NCBI GenBank assembly: GCA_022711435.1
Contig: JAKLFB010000008.1
Span: forward strand, 62,001-126,000
Reading direction: 5' to 3'
Length of the DNA: 64,000 nucleotides
From: Verrucomicrobiota bacterium
GTDB lineage: Bacteria > Verrucomicrobiota > Verrucomicrobiia > Limisphaerales > UBA1319
The notes under the pieces are model-generated. The model saw only the letters and a list, made by a program, of their open reading frames with translations, was not told the origin of the DNA and did no database searches. Made by a program: the position numbers and the translations under genes. Position 1 is the first letter of the stretch. Every line of letters starts with the position of its first letter. Below are positions 36,251 through 46,490 of this stretch, piece after piece.

Positions 36251-39200
36251 ATGAGTACAACAATCCGAAAAACACTGCTGTCGTTATTTAGCGCCGGCAT
36301 ATTTGTCTGGGGCGCGTATGGCGCGCAATTGACGGGAGTGAGTGTGGTTCCAGAAGGCGGGCTGGGAGGAACCCACTCGATCTCAGGCAACACCCACGTC
36401 CTCGTCGGGTGCGGGGCGGATATATGGGGCACGACGGATGCGTTTTATTTCCTGCATCAGTCGGCGCCGGGCGACTTTGACATCGTGGCGAAGCTCCAGT
36501 CGTTCGACGCTTCGGCGAGCGATTGGGCCAAGGCGGGGATCATGGTCCGCGAAGCGCTCATTTACGAAAATGCATTCATGTTCGCGCCGGGCGATCGGTA
36601 TCTGTGCGTCCAGTCGCAGCGCCAGGCCAGTCCAGCCAGCGCCTATGCTCGGTTTCAATACCGTCCGGCAACGGACTCGAATGTGACCGATTCGCAGGCG
36701 GGGGCCGGGCCGCTATCGAGCTGGCCGGACAACTGGCTCCGGCTGCGCCGCATGGGATCGGTCTACCGGGCCTATGCGGGGACCGATGGAACCAACTGGA
36801 CCCAGATCATGGAGCAGGACACCGCGTCGTCCGCCTGGGGCGGGCTGGCGCTGGGATACGATGTGTGGACGACGAGCTACCTGCCCGTGGCGGTGGGGTT
36901 GTTCTGCACATCGCACAATGCCGGCAACACCAACGCGGTGGCGACCTTCACGGTCTATGGGGAGAACCCGGTGAAGAATCCGGTGCAGATCAGCCAGCAG
37001 CCGGCAGCCAACACCACTCTCCAGATCAACCGCAAGCTGACCTTGACGGTGGCGGTCACAGGCTACGATCCGTTCACCTACCAGTGGAAGAAAGGCGGCG
37101 TGAATATCCAGGACGCGACCAACGCGACGTTCGAGATCGCCGCGGTCGCGTTGTCGGACTCGGGGACCTACTCGGTTGAAGTGAAAAACTTCACGCCCAA
37201 CGCGAACACCGTCCTCAGCGAAAACGCCGTGGTGAACGTCGTAGATGACGCGGTGCCGCCGGAGGTGGTCGACGTGGGCGGGATGGGATCGACTGTGTCG
37301 GTGGTGTTCAACGAGCAGATGGACGCGGCGTCGATTGCGGGCGCCACCGCCCAGGTGACGGGTCAGACGGTGACAGGAGCGGCGCTCTCGGCGGATAAGA
37401 AATCGGTCGTCCTGACCCTGGCCGGGACCCTGACCCCCGGCGCCGGCTACAGCGTCTCGGGCAGCGGACTCAAAGATCTGGCCGGCAACACCATGGCGCC
37501 GCTAAGCGGGACATTTACCGCATCGAAGTTCCTGTTTGCCCAGGTCGGCAAGCCGGTCAAGGACGGCACGGCGGCCGCCTATGGCAGCAGCGGATTCGAT
37601 GTCCAGAACGCCGGACGCACCATGTGGGCCGCGTATGATGAAACGAGCTTCGTTTACCAGCAGTTGACCGGCGACTTCGACATCAAGGTCCGGGTGAACC
37701 AGGAGAGCAGCTCCGAGTGGGCCCGTGTGGGCCTGATGGCGCGCCAGAACCTGGATGCCGGCCTGGCCGAGTTCCAGGGGGATGGAGTTACGCCCAACCA
37801 GTTCAGCGCCTATGTCGAGGCGCATGCGAACCCGCCCGGCGATGTGGAGTATGACGCCGCGAACCTGGTGTGGACCGAGGGGATCGACGCCGTGGCTCGC
37901 AACTACGAGTGCAACCGCCGGCAGACGTTGGGGGGGGCGACGGACGGCTGGCTCTCGACAACACCGTCCTGGACCAAGGCACCCTATCCGGACAACGTCT
38001 GGCTGCGGCTGGGCAGGATGGACAACACGCTCAAGTCCTATGCGAGCACCAATGGCACCGACTGGGTGCAGACCGGCAGTTGGGACTGGCCCAGCGCTCC
38101 CGCCGCGATGTATGCCGGACCCCATTACTGCGTCGAAAACGGCAACATTGACGGCAACACGGATCCAGTGGTCCAGAACCGGCTGTTCAACGCCACGTTC
38201 CGCGATGTGAGCATGGCGCCCCTCCAAGCGGTGAACATCACTGCCAGCCCCGCTCCGGTCACTGTGGCCGAAAACAGCTCGGCGACATTCACCGCGGCGG
38301 GCACCGGCGAGCCGCTCCGGTATCAATGGTACCGCGGCACGACGCCGGTCGCAGGCGCCACAGGGCCGACCCTGGCCATTAAGTACGTCAAGATGGCCGA
38401 TGCGGGCGATTACCGGTGCCGGGTGTTCAACTTCGGCAACGGGGCTGCGGACTTCGGCACCGAAGCCTACTCGACCGCCGCCACGCTCACCGTCACGCCC
38501 GATGTGACCCCGCCGGCCATCACGAGGGTGGCGGGCAACCGGAACTTCGACCGGATCGTGGTGACATTCAGCGAGCCGATGAACGCCGCGGCGCGGACGG
38601 CGAGCTACTACACGTTCAACCCGCCTCTGACCGTTTCCGGCGTGACGGCCAATGCCGATGGCACCGAGTTCACGCTCACGACTTCGCAGCAGGCGCAGGG
38701 GGCGGAGTACACCCTGACGATGAACAGCGCGGTGAAGGACACGGCCGGCCTGGATCTGGTTTCGACCACCAAGGCGTTCTATTCGGTGATGTTTAATCCG
38801 AACATGGCCAAGCGGGAGGTGTTCAGCCCGACTGATGTCGGCGATCATCCGACCATCGCGAATTGGGTGATCGGCGCCTCCGGCACGCCGCCGCTGTATT
38901 ACCAGGAGACAATCTCGGGATTGCTCGAGACCTCGGACTACGGGGATGCGCTGAATGACTTCTCGCAGCGGGTGTGGGGCTGGCTCAAGCCGCCCGAGAC
39001 GGGCACCTACTACTTCTACATGGGGAACGACGACAGCGGCCGCATCTATCTGAGCACGGACGACAATCCGGCCAACCTCGACACCGCCAATCCCGTGGCC
39101 GGCCACAATGGCTGGGGCGAGAGGCGGATGTGGCTGCAGTATCACGAGTGGGCGAACGATGCCACACAGACGTATGACCAGAGCATCAAGCTGCCGGCCT

Positions 39201-40753
39201 ATCTCGAGGCGAACAAGTATTATTACTTCGTCGCGACCTGCCGCGAGGGCGGCGGCGGCGATTACATCACCATGACGTGGCAGCTGCCGTCCGTCTTCGA
39301 GGCTCCGGCCAACTACACTGCGCCGGTCCTCACGGGCGACTACTTCGGGCTGTTCCTGGATCCGAACCTGTCATCGGTGACGTTCAGCCAGCAGCCGCAG
39401 AGCCAGAGCGTCCCGGTCAATCACAAGGCGACGTTCACCGTCGAGGCGACCGGCGCGTCCGAATTCGGCGGCGCCTTGAGCTACCAGTGGCAGAAGGGCG
39501 GGGTGAATATCGACGGGGCGACCTCGCCGAGCTACACCACCGCCTACCTGACCACGGCGGACAACAATACCAAGTACCGCTGCATGGTGACGGTGCCCGG
39601 CAAGACCGTGCCCAGCGATGAGGCAACATTGACGGTGATCAGCGACACCGTGCCGCCGGTGGTCCAGACCATCAACGGGCTGAACGGCGCGCTGTTCGTC
39701 GTCTTTGACGAACTGCTCGATCCGGTCACGGCAGCGACGCTGGCGAACTACGTGTTAGGCACTGGATCGGCCAGCGCCGCCGAGCTCCTCGCCGACCAGA
39801 TGACCGTCAAGCTCACCGTCACCGGGGTCACCACGGCGGGCACCGCCGTCACCGTGAGCAATGTCAAGGATCTGGCGGGCAACGCCCTGGCGGCGCCCGT
39901 GGTCAAGAACGCCACCTACAGCAACCTCATCGGGCTGGACATTGGCAACAATGTCGGAACCGATCCGTTGCCGGGAACGCAGGTCATGCGCGGTCCGGCC
40001 GACTTCGACATGTTTGGCGGCGGCCACGACATCTACGGCGGCGACGACGCCTTCCGGTTCGTCTACGAGCCGTGGAGCGGCGACTTCGACGCGGTGGTGA
40101 AGGTCGAGAGCCTCGACTTCACCAGCCGATGGTCCAAGGCGGGCATTATGTTCCGCGAGACGCTCGATCCGAACAGCCGGCACGCCAATGTCCACGTCAT
40201 GCCCGAAGGGACGGGGACAGCTCCGGATAACAGTTCCGGCGGGGCCGACGGCTACGACTGCCAATGGCGGCAAAACATTGGTGGCGACACGGCCACCTGG
40301 CCGGGCACAATCGCCAACACCGCTAATGTGCCATATCCGAATGCATGGATGCGGTTCACGCGCGCGGGCAACCTGTTCACGGGCTATCGGAGCACCGATG
40401 GCAAGACGTGGACGCAAATGCATCAGTCGACCATGGAACTGAGCACAAGCGGGTATCTCGGGCTGATGCTCACGGCGCACTGGGCTGGCGGCCTGGCCCA
40501 GGCGGTGTTCAAGAGCTACGATCCCACCTACTCGCCGCTCGATCCCGAGCTGGCCGAGCTGTCGATCGCCCTGGAGGGCGGCAACGTCACCATCTCCTGG
40601 CCGAAGGCGGCGGGCCCGTTCCGGTTGCAGAGCGCGCCGGCAGTCACGGGCGAATGGACGGTCATCTCGGCCGGGATCACCGAGTCGGGTGATAATTACA
40701 CATACACCGTGGCGGCCGAAGGCGCCGCCAAGTTCTTCCGCTTGATCGAGTAA
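36251..40753 (+). CDS. Giant secreted mosaic protein: DUF1349-like, Ig, Big-like and PA14 modules
   Basis: The 1500-residue protein has a signal peptide ([21 protein letters not shown] 36251, with a TTG three codons earlier). Modules in order: DUF1349/concanavalin-like 50-236 ([26 protein letters not shown]), Ig-like 245-331 ([15 protein letters not shown]), Big_5/SwmB-like 332-423 ([11 protein letters not shown]), second DUF1349-like 425-655, Ig 657-750 ([15 protein letters not shown]), Big-like 750-846 ([12 protein letters not shown]), PA14-like 846-1030 ([20 protein letters not shown]), Ig 1040-1131 ([15 protein letters not shown]), Big-like 1130-1226, third DUF1349-like 1236-1426 and a 65-residue terminal domain ending FFRLIE. 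No catalytic motif is recognised. The modules suggest binding of extracellular polysaccharide. It ends at a strong terminator. Confidence 0.85.
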   Translation: MSTTIRKTLLSLFSAGIFVWGAYGAQLTGVSVVPEGGLGGTHSISGNTHVLVGCGADIWGTTDAFYFLHQSAPGDFDIVAKLQSFDASASDWAKAGIMVREALIYENAFMFAPGDRYLCVQSQRQASPASAYARFQYRPATDSNVTDSQAGAGPLSSWPDNWLRLRRMGSVYRAYAGTDGTNWTQIMEQDTASSAWGGLALGYDVWTTSYLPVAVGLFCTSHNAGNTNAVATFTVYGENPVKNPVQISQQPAANTTLQINRKLTLTVAVTGYDPFTYQWKKGGVNIQDATNATFEIAAVALSDSGTYSVEVKNFTPNANTVLSENAVVNVVDDAVPPEVVDVGGMGSTVSVVFNEQMDAASIAGATAQVTGQTVTGAALSADKKSVVLTLAGTLTPGAGYSVSGSGLKDLAGNTMAPLSGTFTASKFLFAQVGKPVKDGTAAAYGSSGFDVQNAGRTMWAAYDETSFVYQQLTGDFDIKVRVNQESSSEWARVGLMARQNLDAGLAEFQGDGVTPNQFSAYVEAHANPPGDVEYDAANLVWTEGIDAVARNYECNRRQTLGGATDGWLSTTPSWTKAPYPDNVWLRLGRMDNTLKSYASTNGTDWVQTGSWDWPSAPAAMYAGPHYCVENGNIDGNTDPVVQNRLFNATFRDVSMAPLQAVNITASPAPVTVAENSSATFTAAGTGEPLRYQWYRGTTPVAGATGPTLAIKYVKMADAGDYRCRVFNFGNGAADFGTEAYSTAATLTVTPDVTPPAITRVAGNRNFDRIVVTFSEPMNAAARTASYYTFNPPLTVSGVTANADGTEFTLTTSQQAQGAEYTLTMNSAVKDTAGLDLVSTTKAFYSVMFNPNMAKREVFSPTDVGDHPTIANWVIGASGTPPLYYQETISGLLETSDYGDALNDFSQRVWGWLKPPETGTYYFYMGNDDSGRIYLSTDDNPANLDTANPVAGHNGWGERRMWLQYHEWANDATQTYDQSIKLPAYLEANKYYYFVATCREGGGGDYITMTWQLPSVFEAPANYTAPVLTGDYFGLFLDPNLSSVTFSQQPQSQSVPVNHKATFTVEATGASEFGGALSYQWQKGGVNIDGATSPSYTTAYLTTADNNTKYRCMVTVPGKTVPSDEATLTVISDTVPPVVQTINGLNGALFVVFDELLDPVTAATLANYVLGTGSASAAELLADQMTVKLTVTGVTTAGTAVTVSNVKDLAGNALAAPVVKNATYSNLIGLDIGNNVGTDPLPGTQVMRGPADFDMFGGGHDIYGGDDAFRFVYEPWSGDFDAVVKVESLDFTSRWSKAGIMFRETLDPNSRHANVHVMPEGTGTAPDNSSGGADGYDCQWRQNIGGDTATWPGTIANTANVPYPNAWMRFTRAGNLFTGYRSTDGKTWTQMHQSTMELSTSGYLGLMLTAHWAGGLAQAVFKSYDPTYSPLDPELAELSIALEGGNVTISWPKAAGPFRLQSAPAVTGEWTVISAGITESGDNYTYTVAAEGAAKFFRLIE

Positions 40754-40792
40754 GCGGATGCCGGACGCCGCAGCGTCCGGATCACGATTCAC

Positions 40793-40827
40793 AAAGGGCC
40801 GGGTCGATCGACCCGGCCCTTTCTTTT
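40793..40827 (+). terminator. Intrinsic terminator, also the group IIC intron target
   Basis: A 30-base perfect palindrome (40793-40822; each arm starts AAAGGGCCGGGTC) followed by CTTTT. A smaller hairpin, CCGGACGC/GCGTCCGG, lies just upstream at about 40761-40780. The intron begins at the base after the T run. Confidence 0.9.
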
Positions 40828-41729
40828 GTGCGCCCGGCAGGGCGCACACACTTGGGGGTTCAAGTCCCCTGCACGCCCGACAAGGGGAAGTGCTAGCCGG
40901 ACGGCAAGGACGTCCGCCGCGAGGCGGAGTCTGAAGGAAGCCGCAGGCAAAACGCTACCGTGATGAACAAGAACCGCATATGAGGCACTGCGATGGAGAT
41001 GAGACGGCGAATATCGTCGAAGTCCGAAGCTTGTCCGGAGAGTCGTGGTGTAGATGCGGTCCGGATGAGTGCGGAGGTGTGTGCGTGTTACCCGGGGAGA
41101 CCTCGTTCGCTGCCCCATTGGCTACCGCTGCCGCGAGGCGGCGGGAAGGCGGGCCACTGTCGCCTTTGCTGTCCAACATCCTTCTTTCTTGGGCTACAGC
41201 ATGACGGTGCAGCGTCAGCCGCGGCTCAAAGTCGGGGCCCGTTCGGCGACTCGCTTCAAGGACAAGGTGCGGCAACTGATCCGGGTGGGTCGGGGGCGCA
41301 ACCTGGAGCGCTTCATCCAAGAGGGCCTCAACCCCGTGGTGAGGGGCTGGGCGAACTACTATCGGAAAGCCACGACGTATGGCGTGTTCGAGGACCTGGA
41401 CGGGTGGCTGCGGCGCAAGCTGCGGTGTCTGATCTGGCGGCGATGGAAGCGGGTTTACACTCGCGCCCGACGTCTGATCGCCCTGGGTTATACGGAGGCC
41501 AAGGGGTGGTGCTGTGCCTGTAACGGGCGCGGCCCGTGGTGGACGCTGGTTCCTCGCACATGAATGCGGCCTACCCCGCCGCCACGTTCCAGCGGATGGG
41601 ATTGGTCTCCTTGCTGGCGACTGTCAAAGCCTATGCCTGAACACCAACGTTTCATTCCAACCGCCGTGATACGGAACCGTACGTCCAGTGGTGTGGGAGG
41701 GTGGCGGGGCGCAATCCCCGTCACCCGAC
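40828..41729 (+). mobile_element. Decayed group IIC intron
   Basis: The 5' end GTGCGCCCGGCAGGGCGCAC is the classic bacterial group II intron start and folds as the first domain I hairpin. The sequence to about 41100 looks like domains I-III (ACAAGGGGAAGTGCTAGCCGG; GAAGGAAGCCGCAGGC; AACAAGAACCGCATATGAGG). Domain V is at 41660-41694 (ACCGCCGTGATACGG ... GTGGTGT) and domain VI at about 41698-41729, ending in ACCCGAC. Class C introns insert straight after intrinsic terminators; here the terminator T run ends at 40827. Total length is about 0.9 kb instead of the usual 1.8-1.9 kb because most of the reverse transcriptase in domain IV is deleted. Exact 3' end is uncertain by a few bases. Confidence 0.88.
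41145..41640 (+). pseudogene. ltrA: Remnant of group II intron reverse transcriptase/maturase
   Basis: Three pieces of an LtrA-type protein survive in different frames. First, EGGPLSPLLSNILL (41145-41186) is reverse transcriptase block 4. It is joined, with a frame change, to FLGYSMTVQRQPRLKV at 41186, the segment that normally follows the thumb; the catalytic YADD region and blocks 0-3 are gone. From there to 41560 the maturase (GIIM) domain is intact: GRGRNLERFIQEGLNPVVRG, WANYYRKATTYGVFEDLDGW, LRRKLRCLIWRRWKRVYTR and NGRGPWW. A -1 frameshift near 41555-41560 separates the usual ending, MNAAYPAATFQRMGLVSLLA, which stops at 41640. The element cannot encode its own mobility. Confidence 0.88.
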
Positions 41730-41771
41730 CCGATCCCGGCCTGCACAGGGACGCCAACCGGCTTTCGCGGT

Positions 41772-43217
41772 CTACTTGGCGTAGCGTTTCTGGAACTCGA
41801 GACGCTGCTGATCGCGCAGGGCCTTCTCCTCGGGGCTCATCCGGTTCAGATACCACTGGTGATTGGCGTCTTGGAGGGTGGTTTCGATGAGCTTCTGGAG
41901 GGCGGTTGCCGCCTGGTTGCGGGCGGGGTCGGCGGACGCCAGGTTGTGTTCGGCCAGCTCCTGGAGCTCGGGGACGAATTTCGAGTAGAAATGCTTGGCG
42001 ACCTCGTAAGTGCCGTGCCAATGCGTGTAGTCGGGGCCCATCATCGAGACGCCATGGCGCGCCCGGCGCCCCTCATGGTGCCAGATCTCGTACCAGGTGA
42101 AATCGATCGGATTGCTGAACTGGGCCGGCCTGAGGAGGGGCTTTGCGGCTTCGTAAAGGGCGAGGCCGGGCCGGGCGAACTTGTCGTGGTAGAGATCGAT
42201 CAGGCTGTCGTACTGGAGGTAAAAAGAGTCGATGAAATGCTGGTTATGGCAGCTCAGGCAGACATCGACCATGTTGGTCCGGCGGGTCTGCCAGGAGATG
42301 TCCTTGCCGGGCAGCCCGAGCTTGGCATCGGAAATCTCCGGCCGGATGGAGATCTCGGGCCGGTTGTTCCAGGAGATCCGCATGCCGACGTCGTGGGTCA
42401 GGCGCCGGTTGCGCGTGGCGCTCATGTGGCAGGTCGCGCATGTGGGCGCCGCGCTGTAATCCTCGCCAACGATCCACTTTTCGTTGTCGAGGTTCATCTG
42501 GCTGACATGGGCGCGGTAGGCGATGCCGTGTTTGGACTCGTTAAAAATCTCGATCTGGGGATGGTCGGGGCCCATGTGGCATTTGCCGCAGGTATCGGGC
42601 GTCCGGGCCTGGGCGGAGCTGAACTCGTGCCGGGAGTGGCATGCGGCGCACGAGCCTTCGCTGCCGTCGGGGTTGATACGGCCGATGCCGGTATTGGGCC
42701 AGGTGGCGGGATCGGGCTTGCCGTTGGCCAGGATCTTGACCTCGGTGCCATGGCACTGCCAGCAGCCGTTGACGGCTGCCGACGACACGCCGGCCGGAAA
42801 GGCGGGCGTCTTGAAGCCGCGGTTGCCTTCGACGACCTCCGCCAGCGTGTTGTCGAGCGAGCCGAGGATCCGCCCGCCCTTGGCGTGATGCGATGCGTTG
42901 AACTCGCCCACCTCGAACTCGTGGCAGCGACCGCAATCCTTGGGCGTGACCAGCGTCGCGATCCTCTGGCCGTAATGCTCGAATCCGTCGGGATCGGTCT
43001 CGACAGCCATGTGGCACTCGAAGCATCCCACGTTGCCGCGGTAATGCTTGCTCGATCCCCATTGCTCGTAGAGGGCTGCGCTCTCCTTTTTGTGGCAATC
43101 GGCGCAGGCCTTGCTCTGAGGGGACAGCTCCTTGGGGGTGAATCCGGCGTGGGCCGGCAGCCAGGCCGCGGCCAGCACAGCGGCGATCCGGAACGATAAT
43201 GGGGTCCAGGTGTTCAT
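41772..43217 (-). CDS. Octaheme cytochrome c, hydroxylamine oxidoreductase-like
   Basis: The 481-residue protein has a signal peptide (IAAVLAAAWLPAHA) and eight CxxCH heme sites: CADCH, CFECH, CGRCH, CWQCH, CAACH, CGKCH, CATCH and CLSCH. After the last heme comes the C-terminal helical region with ARHGVSMMGPDYTHWHGTYE, a segment shared with octaheme hydroxylamine oxidoreductases (HAO). HAO oxidises hydroxylamine; relatives in epsilonproteobacteria reduce nitrite or hydroxylamine. The Tyr in DYTHWHG could correspond to the cross-linking Tyr of the P460 heme, but only an alignment can tell. It is the last gene of a tightly packed four-gene operon with a quinol-linked NrfCD-like pair, which favours a reductive or quinone-coupled role. 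Located in the periplasm. Confidence 0.82.
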   Translation of the reverse strand: MNTWTPLSFRIAAVLAAAWLPAHAGFTPKELSPQSKACADCHKKESAALYEQWGSSKHYRGNVGCFECHMAVETDPDGFEHYGQRIATLVTPKDCGRCHEFEVGEFNASHHAKGGRILGSLDNTLAEVVEGNRGFKTPAFPAGVSSAAVNGCWQCHGTEVKILANGKPDPATWPNTGIGRINPDGSEGSCAACHSRHEFSSAQARTPDTCGKCHMGPDHPQIEIFNESKHGIAYRAHVSQMNLDNEKWIVGEDYSAAPTCATCHMSATRNRRLTHDVGMRISWNNRPEISIRPEISDAKLGLPGKDISWQTRRTNMVDVCLSCHNQHFIDSFYLQYDSLIDLYHDKFARPGLALYEAAKPLLRPAQFSNPIDFTWYEIWHHEGRRARHGVSMMGPDYTHWHGTYEVAKHFYSKFVPELQELAEHNLASADPARNQAATALQKLIETTLQDANHQWYLNRMSPEEKALRDQQRLEFQKRYAK

Positions 43218-43223
43218 GGATTG

Positions 43224-44456
43224 TCAGGGTTGCGATGTTGAGGATGCCAAGCCGGGCTCCGCGCGAAGGCTTCCGTCGAGGATCGGGATGGCCACGTGGA
43301 GCATCCACGAGAAAAGCAGCGCGCCGAAGGCCCAGATGCCCATGCAGACGATGGCCTCGTTCCACGTGGGCAGGTACTCGACCACCTGCCCCAGAGGCGA
43401 CGGCACAAATCCGGGGATGATCAGGCCCATGCCTTTCTCGATCCAGATGCCCACAAAACAGGCGACGCACGCCACGTTCAGCCATGGGATCCTGCGGCTC
43501 AGCGGGGTCACAAGAAGCAGCAGCCCGGCGACATCGAGCGCGATGGCCGTCCAGATCCAGGGGACCAGCCCCCGATGGCCATGCAGGCCGAAATAGAGGT
43601 ATTGCGCCGCGGCGGCGTGCTGGGTCGGCGAGTAGAACTCGGTGAACAGCTCGCAGCCGAGCAGGAACATATTGATGATCATGGCCACCGTCATGATCAT
43701 CCGGAGCGTGAAGATGGGCCGGTCGTCGATGACATAGCGCATCGCCCGGCGGACGATCTGGAAGGTGAGGATCAGCAGGGCCGGCCCCGCCACAAACGCG
43801 GAGGCCAGGAATCGCGAGGGCACGAGGGGATGATGCCAGTAGCTGCGGCCCGCCAGGCCGACGTAGAGAAACGCGGTGACCGTGTGGATGCTGACGGCCC
43901 AGGCGATCGAGATGAACACAAACGGGATGTAGAACGCCCGGGCGGGCTTTTGCTGGCGATAACGGCAGTAGAGCAGGTAGCCGGCGATGTGAAGGTTCAG
44001 CAGCAGGTAGCCGTTGAGCACGATGACATCCCAGGACAGGATCGATCCGGGCCAGTTGAACATGCCGAACGGCGGGATCATGTGATGGAATCGGTCAGGC
44101 CGCCCCAGGTCCACCATGACGAAGAGCAGGCACATGACGATCACCGCAATCGCCATGAGCTCGCCGAACAGCACGACTTCGTGCATGTGCTCTTTCCGGT
44201 AGACGTAGGCGGGGATGACGAGCATGACGGCCGCCGCCGCGACGCCGACCAGGAAGGTGAAGTTGGCGATGTAGGCGCCCCAGCTGACCTGGTTGGTCAT
44301 GCCGGTGGTCTGGAGGCCATCCACAAACTGGCGCGCCCACGCGTTCAAGCCGATCAGCGAGAGGACCGTCAGCGCCCCCATCCATGCGTAGAACGGCCAT
44401 CCGCCCCGGAACGAGAGGCGCGCCACCCGAGCGACGAATGTGAGGTAATCCCTCAT
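43224..44456 (-). CDS. NrfD/PsrC-family quinone-interacting membrane protein
   Basis: The start is ATG 44456 (MRDYLTFVARVARLSFRG), overlapping the stop of the iron-sulfur protein by ATGA. The 410-residue protein has eight to ten membrane helices, for example WGAYIANFTFLVGVAAAAVM, LMAIAVIVMCLLFVMVDLGR, ILSWDVIVLNGYLLLNLHI, LNVACVACFVGIWIEKGMGL and NEAIVCMGIWAFGALLFSWM. GRPDRFHHMIPPFGMFNWPGSILSWD is typical of NrfD/HybB/DsrP quinol-binding subunits. It likely exchanges electrons between the quinone pool and the adjacent [4Fe-4S] protein. Confidence 0.87.
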   Translation of the reverse strand: MRDYLTFVARVARLSFRGGWPFYAWMGALTVLSLIGLNAWARQFVDGLQTTGMTNQVSWGAYIANFTFLVGVAAAAVMLVIPAYVYRKEHMHEVVLFGELMAIAVIVMCLLFVMVDLGRPDRFHHMIPPFGMFNWPGSILSWDVIVLNGYLLLNLHIAGYLLYCRYRQQKPARAFYIPFVFISIAWAVSIHTVTAFLYVGLAGRSYWHHPLVPSRFLASAFVAGPALLILTFQIVRRAMRYVIDDRPIFTLRMIMTVAMIINMFLLGCELFTEFYSPTQHAAAAQYLYFGLHGHRGLVPWIWTAIALDVAGLLLLVTPLSRRIPWLNVACVACFVGIWIEKGMGLIIPGFVPSPLGQVVEYLPTWNEAIVCMGIWAFGALLFSWMLHVAIPILDGSLRAEPGLASSTSQP

Positions 44457-45436
44457 CGGTCGAAGAAATAGTAGAAGCGCGGGGCGGTGCCCACCTCCTC
44501 CTTGAGGATGTAGACGCGCTTGTGCTCGAGCACGTATCGGATCTCGCTGCCCGGATCGCGCAGGTTGCCGAATACGCGCGCGCCCGTCGGGCAGACCTCG
44601 AGGCACGCCGGGTATTTGCCCGCCCGGGTGCGGTGGAGGCAGAAGGTGCATTTATCGACCACGCCCTTGGGCCGGATCCGGTTGCTCAGGTAGCTCTGGT
44701 CGGGATTGATGGCATCGGGGGGGATCGCGGGCTTGCGGTAATTGAACCGGCGGGCATCGTAAGGGCAGGCGGCCATGCAGTAGCGGCAGCCGATGCACCA
44801 GTTGTAATCGATGACGACCAGGCCGTCGGGCTCCTGCCAGGTCGCCCGGACGGGGCAGACCTTGGTGCAGGGCGCCTGCCGGCATTGATGGCATTGGGCC
44901 GGCATGTAGTACTTGCCCTCCCGGGGAACGGTCTCCGCATCGTAGTAGACGTTCGAGGTCTCGAGATTGATTGCGCCCTGGTTCATCTCGAGGACGCGGA
45001 TGTAGGCCATCTCGATGTCGTCCTCGTCGTCGCGGGACGGGTTGTTCTCCTGGCGGCAGGCCTCGACGCACCGGCGGCAGCCGATGCATCGCGCCAGATT
45101 CAGCGCGTAGCCAAACTCGACCCCGTCCAGCGGCCGCGGATCGCGGATCGCGGGGCGGACGCCGTGCTCGCGCTCGCATTGGGCTTCGAGGGAATCCATG
45201 ATCCGCCGCAGATCCTCCGGAGTGAGCTGGCGGTAATGCTTCTGGAGCAGATCCGCCAGCGCCACCTCGCCTTCCTCCAGCGCGAGGAGCGGATGGAGCG
45301 CCGCCGCCACGCCCGCTGCGCCGGCCAGGCCGACCGCCGCGCCTTTGAGGAACGACCGCCGCGTCCAAGGCTCGTAGACCGGCTCGAGCGCCCGCGGGCC
45401 TGTCTCGTTTTGCGGATCGTGGTTCATGGCGGTCAT
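44453..45436 (-). CDS. Tat-exported ferredoxin-like protein with four [4Fe-4S] sites (NrfC/DmsB type)
   Basis: The N-terminus has a twin-arginine signal, WTRRSFLKGAAVGLAGAAG. The 327-residue protein contains four cysteine groups of the DmsB/NrfC type: CIGCRRCVEAC, CHQCRQAPCTKVC, CIGCRYCMAAC and CTFC...CLEVC. It is the electron-transfer partner of NrfD-like proteins on the periplasmic side. ATG 45436 overlaps the cytochrome stop by ATGA; ATG 45427 is three codons in. An insertion of about 70 residues between the Tat signal and the first cluster (LLQKHYRQLTPEDLRRIMDSLE) may be a docking helix pair. Confidence 0.92.
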   Translation of the reverse strand: MTAMNHDPQNETGPRALEPVYEPWTRRSFLKGAAVGLAGAAGVAAALHPLLALEEGEVALADLLQKHYRQLTPEDLRRIMDSLEAQCEREHGVRPAIRDPRPLDGVEFGYALNLARCIGCRRCVEACRQENNPSRDDEDDIEMAYIRVLEMNQGAINLETSNVYYDAETVPREGKYYMPAQCHQCRQAPCTKVCPVRATWQEPDGLVVIDYNWCIGCRYCMAACPYDARRFNYRKPAIPPDAINPDQSYLSNRIRPKGVVDKCTFCLHRTRAGKYPACLEVCPTGARVFGNLRDPGSEIRYVLEHKRVYILKEEVGTAPRFYYFFDR

Positions 45437-46119
45437 TCGTGCGGCATTGTCACCGGGCCGGCGCCGTCGCGCGCGGCCGGCGGATGAGCGGCCCGGGGCG
45501 GGTATTTTGGAGGAGGCAGCGGCTTCATCGGCTGAAATTGGGGGCGGTGCGGATCATGGCATTGAATGCACCGCAGCTTCGTGCGGGCGCCCATGAGCGG
45601 ATTCCAATAGCCGTTCTGGCGGCCATGGGCGCCGGCTTCCCAATCCCGATAGATCGTCCCGTGACACTTCCCGCAGAGCAGGACCACGTCCGATTGCGAG
45701 ATGGCTGTCCCGTCGTAATCCACGAACGCATTGCGATCGGAGGGATGATGGCAGTTGAGACAGAACCGATTGTTGCCATGCTCGAGCCGGATGTTCTGGT
45801 GCTCGTTGAGGGGCCGGTCGTAATGCCAGCGCGCCGGAATCAGCTTGTGGCACTCCATGCAGTTATACGTCCAGCCGTTCCGCACCAGATCCAATCCGAC
45901 TGTCTGCCGCGGCGGCGTTTTGTCCAAATGCGTGTCGGCGGGCAGGCCGGTTGCGGGCTGCTGGGCGGGCGGGCGCGCCACGACAGGCAGGTTGGTGAAA
46001 AGGGCGATCGAGGGCGCGGGAGGCTCGGCCGCGGAGCTGGCCCAGGGGGCTGCAAACTGCACAGATAAAAAGGCAACGGCGGCAGCCGCTCCAGCTATTG
46101 TTTTGCCATCCAGTCGCAT
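45433..46119 (-). CDS. Secreted tetraheme cytochrome c
   Basis: ATG 46119 (MRLDGKTIAGAAAAVAFLSV) gives a normal signal peptide; the frame extends 37 codons upstream into the MITE-like element and is not used. The 228-residue protein has four CxxCH sites: CMECH, CLNCH, CGKCH and CIQCH, with Pro-rich linkers at both ends. The spacing resembles NapC/NrfH-independent small tetraheme or cytochrome c3-like carriers. It is the first gene of the HAO-like operon and probably shuttles electrons to or from the octaheme protein. Confidence 0.85.
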   Translation of the reverse strand: MRLDGKTIAGAAAAVAFLSVQFAAPWASSAAEPPAPSIALFTNLPVVARPPAQQPATGLPADTHLDKTPPRQTVGLDLVRNGWTYNCMECHKLIPARWHYDRPLNEHQNIRLEHGNNRFCLNCHHPSDRNAFVDYDGTAISQSDVVLLCGKCHGTIYRDWEAGAHGRQNGYWNPLMGARTKLRCIQCHDPHRPQFQPMKPLPPPKYPPRAAHPPAARDGAGPVTMPHE

Positions 46120-46218
46120 TCCGGCGCGTAACGATGCCCGCTGATCGGTTTTCGGCAGGATGATATACGAAACGCCGCCGGCCAGGCAAACGAATCCGTA
46201 GCCGTGGATTTGATCTAA

Positions 46219-46490
46219 GGGTCTGTGCAAAAATTAATTCCGATTTTGCTGGAGGGGATTGGGCGGGCTGGCAAGGCGCGACGAGCGAGCATACCCGCGC
46301 GGTCTGTGATCGAGGAGCAACAAAGCCAGCGCGCCCAAGGCCCCCAGCCCGCAGGGGCGGGGCGGCGCCGGGCCATCTGCTTCGTGGCTCGGTCGGTCGA
46401 GTATCGCAGGGGATACACTCCCTCCCTTGCGCCTCGCATCGGGCCCGGCGGCGCTCCCGCCAAAATCGGAAGTAATTTTTGCACAGACCC
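46219..46490. mobile_element. MITE-like element (272 bp, 30-bp terminal inverted repeats, TAA target duplication)
   Basis: Termini are inverted repeats of 30 bases with one mismatch: GGGTCTGTGCAAAAATTAAT... at 46219-46248 and its reverse complement at 46461-46490. TAA flanks both ends (46216-46218 and 46491-46493), consistent with a 3-bp target duplication as made by some IS5-type transposases. The interior is GC-rich and has no reading frame for a transposase. It sits 100 bp upstream of the tetraheme cytochrome start, in the likely promoter region of the HAO-like operon. Confidence 0.85.

Noticed and set aside
40855..40882. tRNA T-arm-like sequence (GGGGGTTCAAGTCCCC)
   Set aside because: It is part of domain I of the group II intron; no acceptor, D or anticodon arms can be drawn around it.
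41069..41563. Functional maturase gene
   Set aside because: It lacks the reverse transcriptase active site, its first 39 codons are an out-of-frame junction, and the C-terminus is frameshifted.
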